Shown piece by piece: positions 36,683 to 49,478 of a stretch of DNA of 64,000 nucleotides. The stretch covers positions 132,260 to 196,259 of the forward strand of contig NZ_AYPQ01000005.1 of the NCBI RefSeq assembly GCF_000633635.1, read 5' to 3'. Made by a program: the position numbers and the translations under genes. The first letter of the stretch is position 1; the number at the start of each line of letters is the position of its first letter. The notes beneath the pieces were generated by a model. That model did no database searches. It had not been told where the DNA came from and was given only the letters and a program-made list of their open reading frames with translations. This DNA comes from Enterococcus crotali. Lineage in GTDB: Bacteria; Bacillota; Bacilli; Lactobacillales; Enterococcaceae.

Positions 36683-36755
36683 TGGCTCTGCCAGAGTAGA
36701 TGATGAACAATACAAGACGTTCAAAGTGAGAGAAGTTACCGTACTAGTGAATCAC
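36683..36755 (+). repeat. Leader direct repeat, copy B
   Basis: The second copy, 137 nt downstream of copy A, with only a few substitutions (for example ACAAGACG for ACTTGGCG). No open frame spans the repeats. Confidence 0.9.
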
Positions 36756-36899
36756 CAAACGCGATGATCGAAACGAACAGTGGGGCAATCGTTTGAAAAA
36801 TTCAACATGCTCTCACAACCAGCTCTATACTTATTTCAAACCAACCATTCTCTACCCAAATAAAGTACAAACAATGAACAATAAATAGGAGATGAAACA

Positions 36900-38198
36900 A
36901 TGAGTTATCAAAAACCCAAAGGAACCAATGACTTATTACCAGGAACTTCAGAGAAGTGGCAATTTGTTGAAGAAACAGCTCGTTTGATTTTTCGAGATTA
37001 TCAATATGAAGAAATCCGCACACCGATTTTTGAACATTATGAAGTAATTTCTCGTAGTGTAGGAGATACGACCGATATCGTTTCAAAAGAAATGTATGAC
37101 TTTTACGATAAAGGAAATCGCCATGTGACTCTACGACCAGAAGGAACAGCGCCGATCGTTCGTTCATTTGTTGAAAATAAATTATTTGGACCAGAATTTG
37201 CAAAACCATATAAAACGTATTACATGGGACCAATGTTCCGCTATGAGCGTCCTCAAGCTGGACGTTTAAGACAATTTCACCAAATTGGGGCAGAAGCCTT
37301 TGGAAGTGTGAATCCTGCTGTAGATGTTGAAAGTATGGCGATGGCCCTAGACTTTTTCAAACAATTAGGAATCAATCAAATTCGATTAGTAATCAACTCT
37401 TTAGGTGATAAAGCAACTAGAATCGCTTATCGTCAAGCATTGATCGATTATTTAGAACCAAAAATGGCTGAACTAAGTGAAGATTCAAAACGTCGTTTAC
37501 ATGAAAATCCTTTACGAGTTCTAGATAGTAAAGATAAAAAAGACCAAGCAATCGTCTCCGAGGCACCATCGATTTTAGATTATCTAAGCGAGTCGTCAAA
37601 AGAACATTTTGAAACAGTTCAAACAATGTTGAATGAATTAAATATTCCCTTTGAAGTCGATAGTAACATGGTTCGTGGCTTAGATTATTATACGAATACG
37701 ATTTTTGAAGTGATGAGTGAAGCACCAGGCATGGGCGCTCAAGCGACGATTTGTGCCGGCGGACGCTATGATGGCTTAGTCGAAGAATTAGGCGGGCCTG
37801 CAACTCCTGGTTTTGGTTTTGCTATGGGAATTGAGCGTGTTTTAATCACAATGGAAGCAGAAGAGGTTGTGGTTCCAGTAATCAATGAGATCGACGCTTA
37901 CGTGGTTGGAATCGGTGAGCAAACAAATGTCGAAACACTAAAACTGGTTCAAGCCATTCGTAACTTTGGTTTTTCAGCCGATCGTGATTTTATGGATCGT
38001 AAAGCAAAAGCTCAATTCAAAACAGCGGCTAAATTAAATGCTAAGCTTGCACTGACTTTAGGTGAAACTGAATTGGCAGAAGGTATCGTCAATGTAAAAG
38101 CTATGGCAAATCGTAATGAAAAAGCATTTCCACTCTCAGATATCTATGAACGATTTGATGAAGTCTACGATGAAATGATGACAGTGATGTTTGATTAA
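36900..38198 (+). CDS. hisS: Histidyl-tRNA synthetase
   Basis: A 432-residue class II synthetase charging tRNA-His. [10 protein letters not shown] at the start, the motif 2 region [27 protein letters not shown], the histidine-specific [14 protein letters not shown] and [13 protein letters not shown], and motif 3 [13 protein letters not shown] are all intact. AGGAG precedes the ATG. It is co-transcribed with aspS (33 nt gap) under the T-box. Confidence 0.97.
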   Translation: MSYQKPKGTNDLLPGTSEKWQFVEETARLIFRDYQYEEIRTPIFEHYEVISRSVGDTTDIVSKEMYDFYDKGNRHVTLRPEGTAPIVRSFVENKLFGPEFAKPYKTYYMGPMFRYERPQAGRLRQFHQIGAEAFGSVNPAVDVESMAMALDFFKQLGINQIRLVINSLGDKATRIAYRQALIDYLEPKMAELSEDSKRRLHENPLRVLDSKDKKDQAIVSEAPSILDYLSESSKEHFETVQTMLNELNIPFEVDSNMVRGLDYYTNTIFEVMSEAPGMGAQATICAGGRYDGLVEELGGPATPGFGFAMGIERVLITMEAEEVVVPVINEIDAYVVGIGEQTNVETLKLVQAIRNFGFSADRDFMDRKAKAQFKTAAKLNAKLALTLGETELAEGIVNVKAMANRNEKAFPLSDIYERFDEVYDEMMTVMFD

Positions 38199-38231
38199 TA
38201 ACTAGTAAAAAATGAAGAGGAGTAAAGATCA

Positions 38232-40001
38232 ATGACAAAAAGAACAGTATACTGCGGAGAAGTCTCAGCAGATTTAGTAGGACAGGTAATTACATTAAAA
38301 GGGTGGGTCCAAAAGCGCCGTGACTTAGGCGGAGTTATTTTTATCGACCTACGTGACCGCGAAGGAATCGCACAAGTTGTGTTCAATCCGGCACATTCAA
38401 AAGAAGCTTGGGAAATTGCAGATAAATGCCGTAGTGAATATGTGATCGAAATTAAAGGTGAATTAACTTACCGCGACAAAGAAGCCATCAATCCTAAAAT
38501 GAAGACTGGTGAATTTGAAGTGATGGCAACAGATATCACCATTTTAAATACGGCTAAAACACCACCATTTTTAATTGAAGATGAAAACAATGTCGGCGAT
38601 GAAATTCGCATGAAATATCGTTATTTAGATTTACGCCGTCCACAAATGACAGCAAACTTGAAATTACGTCACGAAGTAACAAAATCGATCCGTCATTATT
38701 TAGATGACACTGATTTTCTAGACATTGAAACACCTTATTTAGCTAAATCAACACCAGAAGGCGCTCGTGATTATTTAGTTCCGTCACGTGTACATGCTGG
38801 ACATTTCTATGCATTGCCGCAATCACCGCAAATTTTTAAACAGTTATTGATGAATGCCGGTTTCGATCGTTATTACCAAATCGTTCGTTGCTTCCGTGAT
38901 GAAGATTTACGTGGGGATCGTCAACCAGAGTTTACCCAAGTGGATATGGAAACAACGTTCTTATCACCGGAAGAAATCCAAACAATGACTGAAGAAATGC
39001 TAGCAAAAGTGATGCGTGAGACAAAAGGAATCGAAATCACATTACCGTTTCCACGTATTAGTTATGATGAAGCAATGGCACGTTACGGAAGTGATAAACC
39101 AGATACACGTTTCGATATGGAACTGATCGATATCGCAGATGTAGTGAAAGATGTTGATTTCAAAGTCTTCCAAATGGCCTTAGAAAATGGTGGACAAGTC
39201 AAAGCGTTGAATGCCAAAGGTGCTGCAGATAAATATTCAAGGAAAGATATGGATAACCTAGGCACTTATGTAAGCCAATTTGGTGCGAAAGGACTTGCTT
39301 GGTTAAAAGTGGAAGAAGATGGTTTGAAAGGACCAATCGCAAAATTCTTAACAGAGGTTTCTGATGACTTGATCAAAGCAACAAATGCTGAGGTCGGTGA
39401 TATTTTGATGTTTGGTGCTGATAAACCAGAAGTGGTTGCTGCCGCATTAGGCGCAATTCGTTCTCGTTTAGGGAAAGAATTAGGCTTGATCGATGAGTCG
39501 AAATTCAACTTCCTGTGGGTCGTTGACTGGCCATTGTTTGAATACGATGAAGAAGCAGGTCGTTACGTTTCTGCCCATCATCCATTCACACAGCCAAAAG
39601 AATCTGATATTGAATTACTTTCGACAGATCCGGCGAAAGTTTATGCGGAAGCATACGATATCGTTTTAAATGGCTACGAATTAGGTGGCGGCTCATTGCG
39701 TATCCATAAACGTGAGTTGCAAGAAAAAATGTTTGAAACACTAGGCTTCACGAAAGAATCAGCACAAGAACAATTTGGTTTCTTGTTAGATGCTTTAGAT
39801 TATGGTTTCCCTCCACACGGCGGAATTGCTTTAGGCTTAGACCGTTTAGTAATGTTACTGGCAGGTGAAAATAATATTCGTGAAGTGATCGCCTTCCCTA
39901 AAAATGGGAAAGCTGCTGATCCAATGACAAGTGCACCAAGTGTAGTTTCGCCATTACAATTATTTGAATTGAACATTGATGTAACAGCGATAGATGAGTA
40001 A
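38232..40001 (+). CDS. aspS: Aspartyl-tRNA synthetase
   Basis: A 589-residue bacterial-type AspRS: N-terminal OB-fold anticodon domain (residues 15-105), class II core with [25 protein letters not shown] (motif 1 region), [28 protein letters not shown] (motif 2), a GAD insertion, and [16 protein letters not shown] (motif 3). SD GAGGAG lies 9 nt before the ATG. It is the second gene of the operon, ending at a strong terminator. Confidence 0.97.
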   Translation: MTKRTVYCGEVSADLVGQVITLKGWVQKRRDLGGVIFIDLRDREGIAQVVFNPAHSKEAWEIADKCRSEYVIEIKGELTYRDKEAINPKMKTGEFEVMATDITILNTAKTPPFLIEDENNVGDEIRMKYRYLDLRRPQMTANLKLRHEVTKSIRHYLDDTDFLDIETPYLAKSTPEGARDYLVPSRVHAGHFYALPQSPQIFKQLLMNAGFDRYYQIVRCFRDEDLRGDRQPEFTQVDMETTFLSPEEIQTMTEEMLAKVMRETKGIEITLPFPRISYDEAMARYGSDKPDTRFDMELIDIADVVKDVDFKVFQMALENGGQVKALNAKGAADKYSRKDMDNLGTYVSQFGAKGLAWLKVEEDGLKGPIAKFLTEVSDDLIKATNAEVGDILMFGADKPEVVAAALGAIRSRLGKELGLIDESKFNFLWVVDWPLFEYDEEAGRYVSAHHPFTQPKESDIELLSTDPAKVYAEAYDIVLNGYELGGGSLRIHKRELQEKMFETLGFTKESAQEQFGFLLDALDYGFPPHGGIALGLDRLVMLLAGENNIREVIAFPKNGKAADPMTSAPSVVSPLQLFELNIDVTAIDE

Positions 40002-40013
40002 GAAGTAAAAAAA

Positions 40014-40056
40014 TTAAGCACCCAAAATGAGTAATAACATTTTGGGCGCTTTTTTA
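40014..40056 (+). terminator. Terminator after aspS
   Basis: AAGCACCCAAAATG, loop, CATTTTGGGCGCTTTTTT. Confidence 0.93.
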
Positions 40057-40059
40057 TTT

Positions 40060-40400
40060 TCCTTGCTGAATTATGAAATGTTCATAGATGCCAATTATGG
40101 GTGTATTAATTGAGAGATCATCTATATCTAAAAAAAGTTTTTTCATCAAGTATCGATGGTCTTAATTTCTAAGTTATGGAATATAAATTCACTTCTTTTA
40201 CTTATAGCAACAGCTCCACTATAATATACACATAAATTTTTACCCAAGTAGGTTGAGCTGATCCTAAAAAAATCACATCAATCAAGCATCCATCTAAGCC
40301 TGATAAAGTGCTGTAAAATCATCTTTACAAAGTACTATGAGGTAAACCGCGTTTATAGTTTGTTTATATTTATGATTTATACTGAATCTAAACACCGCTA
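40060..40400. other. Gene-free interval before the ankyrin gene
   Basis: About 340 AT-rich bases. I see no supported open frame, repeat or RNA motif apart from a likely promoter for the gene at 40414. Confidence 0.5.
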
Positions 40401-40413
40401 AGGAGGGATGATT

Positions 40414-41211
40414 GTGAATAAAAAGAAGTTTTTGCTAACGCTATCGTTGCTAGTTTCACTGATCTTTATTTTTTCAGCTTGCCACTTTAAAAAATCTGAT
40501 CTAAAACAACCAGTAAAGGAGAGTACACAGATGTCTATTGAGAAAAATAGTAAAGAGAAATCAAGTGAGTCAAAAGAGGTAAATGAAATGAAAGCAACGG
40601 AATCGTCGAAACAAATATTTTCAACAGGCTCTTTGATTCAAGCGGTCAATGATAATGATTCAATCAAAGTTCAAGAAATACTGAAAGATGAAAATTATCC
40701 GATCAATGAAATCAACGCTCAAGGCGAAACCGCACTGTTGATCGCAACACATCAAAACTTGATTGAAATAGCTAAGATATTGATCGATGCAGGAGCCGAC
40801 ATTAATATCCAAGATCAAATTTCTGACAGTCCTTACCTATATGCCGGCGCACAAGGAAAAACAGAAATTCTAGCTTATATGTTAGAAAAACAAGTGCCCG
40901 ACCAACAAAAGTTCAATCGTTTTGGGGGCAATGCCTTGATTCCAGCATCTGAAAAAGGTCATCTTGCAAACGTTGAACTGCTGTTAAAAGATGGACGAGC
41001 AGATATCGATCATCAAAATAATTATGGTTATACCGCTTTGATCGAAGCGGTTGCGTTGAGAGATGGATCTGAAATCTATCAAAAAATCGTCAAAGCATTG
41101 TTAGAAGGTGGGGCAGATAAAGCATTGAAGGACAACACTGGAAGAACCGCGGAAGATTATGCTAGAAGTCTTGGATATTCAGAAATGTTGAAGACATTAA
41201 ATTCGTATTAA
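40414..41211 (+). CDS. Ankyrin-repeat lipoprotein
   Basis: A 265-residue secreted lipoprotein. GTG 40414 follows AGGAGGG at normal spacing; the ATG at 40408 abuts that site. The signal peptide ends at lipobox FSAC (about Cys 22), followed by a charged Ser/Lys/Glu linker to about residue 65. Then come four or five ankyrin repeats, including AQGETALLIATHQNLIEIAKILIDAGADINIQ and the later NYGYTALIEAVALRD and ALLEGGADKALKDNTGRTAEDYA. Ankyrin repeats bind proteins; the partner here would be outside the cell. No neighbour suggests one. Confidence 0.88.
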   Translation: MNKKKFLLTLSLLVSLIFIFSACHFKKSDLKQPVKESTQMSIEKNSKEKSSESKEVNEMKATESSKQIFSTGSLIQAVNDNDSIKVQEILKDENYPINEINAQGETALLIATHQNLIEIAKILIDAGADINIQDQISDSPYLYAGAQGKTEILAYMLEKQVPDQQKFNRFGGNALIPASEKGHLANVELLLKDGRADIDHQNNYGYTALIEAVALRDGSEIYQKIVKALLEGGADKALKDNTGRTAEDYARSLGYSEMLKTLNSY

Positions 41212-41220
41212 ACAGCAGGA

Positions 41221-41254
41221 AAACAGCAAAGAATCAAACCTTTGCTGTTTTTGA
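41221..41254 (+). terminator. Terminator after the ankyrin gene
   Basis: AAACAGCAAAG, loop, CTTTGCTGTTTTTG. Confidence 0.85.
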
Positions 41255-41456
41255 ATGTTTTGTTCTAACAAAAATATTTTCTCTTTATAAGCATTTTTTC
41301 AGTATGCACAATATATTGAAAAAAGTTGAAATCCTCAAGTGAAAATGAAAAATTAGCAATACTTTTCTTCTATTTTAAAAGATTGTGCTTTTTTTCTTAC
41401 CACAAAGCACGTATAATGAGAACCAAATGAATCAAGTAAAGTGAGGCTACTTCTAC

Positions 41457-42332
41457 ATGAAAAAATTCTTTGAAAGTTTACCTGTCCATGATTACACGAC
41501 AAAACTTTCAGTGTCGATCGTTTATGCGATTTTGGCATCTGTCGCGATGAACTTCTTTTACCAACCGGGAAACATTTATTCCAGTGGGATTACCGGACTA
41601 GCTCAAATTTTAACAACCTTGTCAACGAATGTTGTAGGATTTAAAGTGCCTGTTTCCATTACGTTATATGCATTAAATATTCCATTGTTTTTCGTAGCTT
41701 GGCGCAAAATCGGGAAAAAATTTACGATTTTTACCTTTTTGACGGTTACGTTGACGTCGATTTTTATGCAAATCGTACCGCAAACAAGTCTTTCCAACGA
41801 TCCGATCATTTGTGCGATTTTTGGGGGAGCAGTGATGGGGTCTGGTATTGGCTTTGCGTTGAAGAATGGCCTTTCATCTGGCGGACTGGATATTTTTAGT
41901 ATTACGATACGTAAGAAAACGGGGCGTTCTGTGGGTTCGATCTCCATGTATTTTAATGGATTGATTATTTTTGTAGCGGGTTATTTATTTGGATGGCAAT
42001 ATATGTTTTATAGTGCGTTGTCTATTTTTGTGAGTGGAAAAGTAACGGATGCAGTCTATACTAAGCAAAAGAAGATGCAGGTCATGATCATTACCAAAAA
42101 TCCAGATGCTGTTATTGATGGCATCCAACAGAAAATGAGACGAGGGATTACGATCATTCATGAAGCAGAAGGTGCCTATCGACATGACAAGCAAACGTTA
42201 TTATTGACGGTTGTGACTCGTTTTGAATTACCATCATTAGAAGCGGCAATGAAAGAATCTGATCCGTCTGCTTTTGTAAGTATTTCAGATAACGTCAAAA
42301 TTCTTGGGCGTTTTTATGAAGAGGATTTATAA
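41457..42332 (+). CDS. YitT family membrane protein (DUF2179 C-terminal domain)
   Basis: A 291-residue protein with five or six helices in residues 15-190 and a cytosolic DUF2179 domain (KKMQVMIITKNPDAVIDGIQQKMRRGITIIHEAEGAY...). SSGGLDIFSITIRKKTG is the family's most conserved loop. The transported substrate, if any, is unknown. It is monocistronic with its own terminator. AGTGAGG lies before the ATG. Confidence 0.88.
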   Translation: MKKFFESLPVHDYTTKLSVSIVYAILASVAMNFFYQPGNIYSSGITGLAQILTTLSTNVVGFKVPVSITLYALNIPLFFVAWRKIGKKFTIFTFLTVTLTSIFMQIVPQTSLSNDPIICAIFGGAVMGSGIGFALKNGLSSGGLDIFSITIRKKTGRSVGSISMYFNGLIIFVAGYLFGWQYMFYSALSIFVSGKVTDAVYTKQKKMQVMIITKNPDAVIDGIQQKMRRGITIIHEAEGAYRHDKQTLLLTVVTRFELPSLEAAMKESDPSAFVSISDNVKILGRFYEEDL

Positions 42333-42348
42333 AATATATAGTAAATTA

Positions 42349-42380
42349 AGAAATCCAGATATTCGTCTGGATTTCTTTGA
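42349..42380 (+). terminator. Terminator after the YitT gene
   Basis: AGAAATCCAGAT, loop, CTGGATTTCTTT. Confidence 0.85.
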
Positions 42381-42481
42381 TTACTTTGAAGTTTTTATAG
42401 TACAAATGACTCTAAAGAGCCAGAGTCAATAATTTATTTCAAAGAGGAGCTAGTTAATTTCAAAAAAATAATCTCTTTTTC

Positions 42482-42510
42482 TTGAAAAGACGAATGAAAA
42501 CTGTTAAACT
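42482..42510 (+). promoter_or_regulatory. Promoter of the cggR-gap operon
   Basis: TTGAAA, 17 nt, TAAACT. Just downstream, GAGGGACGCTTTTAAGACTG (42525-42544) holds GGGAC and GAC half-sites that could be part of a CggR operator, though the match is loose. Confidence 0.65.
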
Positions 42511-42651
42511 AAGTTTGTAAGATTGAGGGACGCTTTTAAGACTGTTAAAGAATTTAACAATGAGAAAGAAGAACATCAATCCTATTTTTTAAAGTTCATA
42601 GGTCGTTTTAAGTCTTACTTGGACGTTTTTAGACCAACGAAGGAGCGCATC

Positions 42652-43689
42652 ATGCTAGATGAATTAAAAATGATTGAAGCAGTTGCTCCAGATTTGCTCG
42701 ATGTAATGCAGGAAAGGTTTCATATTCTTCGTAATATTTACTGGATGCAGCCTATTGGACGTAGAAGCTTATCGGATAGTATGGGGATTACAGAAAGGGT
42801 CTTGAGAACTGAGACAGATTTTCTGAAAAACTTACAACTGATAGAGACTTCTAAAAGCGGAATGACCTTAACTGAAAAAGGCTTAGAAGTTTATCAAGGA
42901 TTAGAAGCAGTAATGAATCAGTTACTTGGTATGCATCAAGTTGAAAAAGAAATCAGCCAATATTTTGGGATCAAGCGTTGTATCGTTGTAGCAGGCAACA
43001 GTGACAATCAGGAAAAGGTACTTTATGAGTTCGGCGATATTTTGACCGATTCCTTAGATTTACTCTTACCTGATGGTGATAATATCGTTGCCGTTATGGG
43101 TGGTACGACAATGGCCTTGACCGCAGAACATATGGGGACCCTAGAAACGGAAAAACGACATAATTTGTTTGTTCCAGCTAGAGGCGGGATCGGTGAAGCA
43201 ATGACGGTTCAAGCCAATTCAGTAAGTGCTGTAATGGCAAGTAAAACTGGCGGTCACCATAGAGCACTATACGTACCAGAGCAATTGAGCTTAGAAACGT
43301 ATAACTCACTACTGCAAGAACCATCGATTCAAGAAGTACTGACACTGATCGAACAAAGCAATTGTGTTGTTCACAGTATTGGACGCGCTTTGCATATGGC
43401 AGCACGTCGTAAAATGTCAGATGATGAAATGGTTATGTTAAAGCAAAACAATGCTGTAGCAGAATCTTTCGGATATTTCTTTGATGAAGAAGGGGAAGTT
43501 GTTTATAAAATTCCTCGCATTGGACTTCAGTTAAAGGATGTACAAAAAATTCCAAATGTTGTTGCGATAGCAGGCGGTAAGACAAAAGCCAAAGCAATCC
43601 GAGCATACATGAAAAATGCACCAAAACAAACGTGGCTCATCACAGATGAAGCTGCCGCAAATGAGATTTTAAAAGGGGCAACCCTTTAA
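42652..43689 (+). CDS. cggR: Central glycolytic genes regulator CggR
   Basis: A 345-residue SorC/DeoR-superfamily repressor that in Bacillus senses fructose 1,6-bisphosphate and controls gapA-pgk-tpi-pgm-eno. [39 protein letters not shown] is the characteristic HTH region, and [15 protein letters not shown] and [18 protein letters not shown] belong to the sugar-phosphate domain. ATG 42652 follows GAAGGAGCG. The frame is open 129 nt further upstream to 42523 without a ribosome site; that part is treated as leader. It is followed directly by gap. Confidence 0.93.
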   Translation: MLDELKMIEAVAPDLLDVMQERFHILRNIYWMQPIGRRSLSDSMGITERVLRTETDFLKNLQLIETSKSGMTLTEKGLEVYQGLEAVMNQLLGMHQVEKEISQYFGIKRCIVVAGNSDNQEKVLYEFGDILTDSLDLLLPDGDNIVAVMGGTTMALTAEHMGTLETEKRHNLFVPARGGIGEAMTVQANSVSAVMASKTGGHHRALYVPEQLSLETYNSLLQEPSIQEVLTLIEQSNCVVHSIGRALHMAARRKMSDDEMVMLKQNNAVAESFGYFFDEEGEVVYKIPRIGLQLKDVQKIPNVVAIAGGKTKAKAIRAYMKNAPKQTWLITDEAAANEILKGATL

Positions 43690-43729
43690 AATAAAAAAAT
43701 TTTTGATTTTCATAAGGAGGAAATCTTTA

Positions 43730-44731
43730 ATGACAGTTAAAGTAGGTATTAATGGATTTGGACGTATCGGACGCTTAGCATTCCGTCGTATCCAAGATGT
43801 AGCAGGAATCGAAGTAGTAGCAATCAATGATTTAACAGATGCTAAAATGTTGGCTCACTTGTTAAAATATGACACAACTCAAGGACGTTTCAACGGAACT
43901 GTTGAAGTTCATGATGGATCTTTCAACGTAAACGGTAAAGAAGTTAAAGTTCTTGCTAACCGCAACCCAGAAGAATTACCATGGGGCGACTTAGGCGTAG
44001 ATATCGTTCTTGAATGTACTGGATTCTTCACTTCAAAAGAAAAAGCTGAATTACACTTAAAAGCTGGTGCTAAACGTGTTGTTATCTCTGCTCCAGGCGG
44101 AAATGACGTACCAACAATCGTTTATAACACTAACCACGATATCTTAACAGGTAAAGAAACAGTTATCTCAGGTGCTTCATGTACGACTAACTGTTTAGCT
44201 CCTATGGCTAAAGCTTTACAAGATAACTTTGGTGTTGTTGAAGGTCTTATGACTACAATCCACGCTTACACAGGTGACCAAATGACTCTTGATGGACCAC
44301 ATCCTGGTGGAGACTTCCGTCGTGCACGTGCTGCAGCAGAAAACATCGTACCTAACACAACTGGTGCTGCTAAAGCAATCGGTCTAGTTATCCCTGAATT
44401 AAACGGTAAATTAGACGGAGCTGCTCAACGTGTTCCTGTAGCAACTGGTTCATTAACTGAATTAGTAACAGTTCTTGACAAAAAAGTAACTGTTGAAGAA
44501 GTAAACGAAGTGATGGCTAAAGCTGCTAACGAATCTTACGGATATAATGAAGATCAAATCGTATCTTCTGATATCGTAGGTATGACTTTCGGTTCATTAT
44601 TCGATGCTACTCAAACTAAAGTAATGACTGTTGGCGACCAACAATTAGTGAAAACTGTTGCTTGGTATGACAACGAAATGTCTTATACTGCACAATTAGT
44701 TCGTACTTTAGAGTACTTCGCTAACTTATAA
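43730..44731 (+). CDS. gap: Glyceraldehyde-3-phosphate dehydrogenase, type I
   Basis: A 333-residue NAD-dependent [17 protein letters not shown] is the dinucleotide-binding motif, [13 protein letters not shown] carries the active-site cysteine (about residue 152), and the tail [19 protein letters not shown] is standard. The codon choice is strongly biased, as expected for a highly expressed gene, and differs from cggR. AAGGAGG lies before ATG 43730, and an upstream in-frame start at 43703 is spurious. The 40-nt spacing from cggR implies co-transcription. Confidence 0.98.
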   Translation: MTVKVGINGFGRIGRLAFRRIQDVAGIEVVAINDLTDAKMLAHLLKYDTTQGRFNGTVEVHDGSFNVNGKEVKVLANRNPEELPWGDLGVDIVLECTGFFTSKEKAELHLKAGAKRVVISAPGGNDVPTIVYNTNHDILTGKETVISGASCTTNCLAPMAKALQDNFGVVEGLMTTIHAYTGDQMTLDGPHPGGDFRRARAAAENIVPNTTGAAKAIGLVIPELNGKLDGAAQRVPVATGSLTELVTVLDKKVTVEEVNEVMAKAANESYGYNEDQIVSSDIVGMTFGSLFDATQTKVMTVGDQQLVKTVAWYDNEMSYTAQLVRTLEYFANL

Positions 44732-44775
44732 GAGTAACTCTTATCATTAGTGAAATTTGAACAACTGTGAAATAA

Positions 44776-44812
44776 TAAGCGGGGAAGCAACGCGCTTCCC
44801 TGCTTTTTTTAT
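44776..44812 (+). terminator. Terminator between gap and pgk
   Basis: AAGCGGGGAAGC, AACGC, GCTTCCCTGCTTTTTTT. It is likely partial if pgk is also read from the cggR promoter. Confidence 0.88.
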
Positions 44813-44868
44813 AAGTTTAAGAAAAATCATTCTTTTCAAAATCAAAAAATAGTTAGGAGCAACTTTTA

Positions 44869-46880
<2,012 letters not shown>

Positions 46881-46887
46881 TTTTGAT

Positions 46888-47012
46888 AAACGGTGGGATC
46901 AGAAGCAACTCCTTCGGAAATAAGCTGAAACTCACAAAAATTTGAAGAACAATTTTCATGAATTTCTTCTTATTTCTCGGAGTTAAACACTTCTGCCCCA
47001 ACCTCAATCATT
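46888..47012. repeat. Full-length palindromic intergenic repeat between tpiA and eno
   Basis: Head GATAAACGGTGGGATCAGAAG and tail CTTCTGCCCCAACC pair (GGG.TCAGAAG with CTTCTG.CCC), and the inner arms AACTCC...AAATAAG and CTTATTTCTCGGAGTT pair. The whole is a MITE/BOX-like hairpin of about 125 nt. Partial relatives lie at 2855, 13645 and 34588. It carries no coding sequence and no clear T run. Confidence 0.75.
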
Positions 47013-47041
47013 GAATAATCTATGAATTATGCAAAAAATGT

Positions 47042-47070
47042 TTGCATAGCGCGCGTTTATTCACTACAAT
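47042..47070 (+). promoter_or_regulatory. Promoter of eno
   Basis: TTGCAT, 17 nt, TACAAT, 58 nt before the eno start, so eno can be transcribed on its own. Confidence 0.8.
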
Positions 47071-47098
47071 CATAATTAAGGGAATCGAATCCCCTTAG

Positions 47099-48427
<1,329 letters not shown>

Positions 48428-48493
48428 TTTTAGTTGATTATAAAGTAAAAAGGGACAACTGATTTTTGAATCTTTTCTCCTTATACCCATACG

Positions 48494-48530
48494 TAAAAAC
48501 TCCTCTTGTTTAAACAAGAGGAGTTTTTTG
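48494..48530 (+). terminator. Terminator after eno
   Basis: AAAAACTCCTCTTGTTT and AAACAAGAGGAGTTTTTT, a near-perfect palindrome. Confidence 0.93.
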
Positions 48531-48638
48531 CATCCACACAGTAGGAATGCGTATAGATATTTAATAAACGATTTTTTTCAGTTATACTTAGTTTAAGGCT
48601 GGAGTATAGCACAAGCATTTAAAGGGGAGGATAAAACG

Positions 48639-49352
48639 ATGAAAAACTATTTAAAGGGTATGTTTTTGTTAGTTATTTTAATCATTTTAGCTTCATGTAC
48701 TGCTCAAAAAGGAGCCACAGATAGTGCTAAAAAAGAGAGTGATAAAAACTTAATTCATACGTTAAAAGGCTTATGGTATGCAGATAGTTATGATTACGGC
48801 AAATATGAGATAACATACGATGATAAAATGCTAAATTTTAATGATATTACCTTAGAAATAGAGTATACAGAAGAGAATAAGATCTATACACATGAAGCAA
48901 AGAATCAAAAATCTCATTACGATTTTGAAGTGAAGGAGGATCTAGTTACCGTATACCCTAGCTATGAAGTTGAACAAAGTGGGGATGAACTGGCTGTAGG
49001 GGGTTCTTTAGCACCGATTGAACTGAAAAAGGAACGAATGATATCTAAAGAGAGTATTTTAGGACGGTGGAAGTCAACAGAATCGGATTATCCGGTATTT
49101 ATTCAAATACAAGCCACGTTTGATTACAATAAGGTCAACTTGCTGATCGCTCAAAATGAAAATTCTGAGGAGAATGAAACAATTCCGTTAACATTTGAAA
49201 ATGGAAAATCAGAGTTGAACTACTTAAATAATGATCAGACAATTAGATACACTTTTTCCAATTATGAAGAAACCAAAATGATCGTGTACTTTTCTACGAC
49301 TAAAGAAGATGCAGAAGGTACGGCACGACCATGGATTTTAGAAAGGCTTTAA
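48639..49352 (+). CDS. Lipoprotein of unknown function
   Basis: A 237-residue lipoprotein. The signal peptide MKNYLKGMFLLVILIILASC ends in a lipobox with Cys 20. The mature part holds two beta-rich repeats, each opening with a similar phrase (GLWYADSYDYGKYEITYDDKM and GRWKSTESDYPVFIQIQATFDYN), in the manner of lipocalin-like or DUF-type small lipoproteins. I do not recognise the family. It is monocistronic, with SD AGGGGAGG. The signal-peptide tail (ILIILAS) resembles the enterococcal pheromone cAM373 (AIFILAS). Confidence 0.75.
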   Translation: MKNYLKGMFLLVILIILASCTAQKGATDSAKKESDKNLIHTLKGLWYADSYDYGKYEITYDDKMLNFNDITLEIEYTEENKIYTHEAKNQKSHYDFEVKEDLVTVYPSYEVEQSGDELAVGGSLAPIELKKERMISKESILGRWKSTESDYPVFIQIQATFDYNKVNLLIAQNENSEENETIPLTFENGKSELNYLNNDQTIRYTFSNYEETKMIVYFSTTKEDAEGTARPWILERL

Positions 49353-49478
49353 GTTTTCACAACGCTTTTTTTATACTCTAACCGCGTGTAACAGATACCA
49401 AACTTATAAAAGTAAGATTTCTATTATCCAAAAGAAAAAATCGGTGCTATACTAAAAAGAAAACAAGGAGGACATATC

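Noticed and set aside
36546-36755. CRISPR-like direct repeats
   Set aside because: There are only two full copies, they are 73 nt long and 137 nt apart, and no cas gene is present.
42523-42651. N-terminal extension of CggR from TTG
   Set aside because: ATG 42652 has a good ribosome site and gives the usual CggR length.
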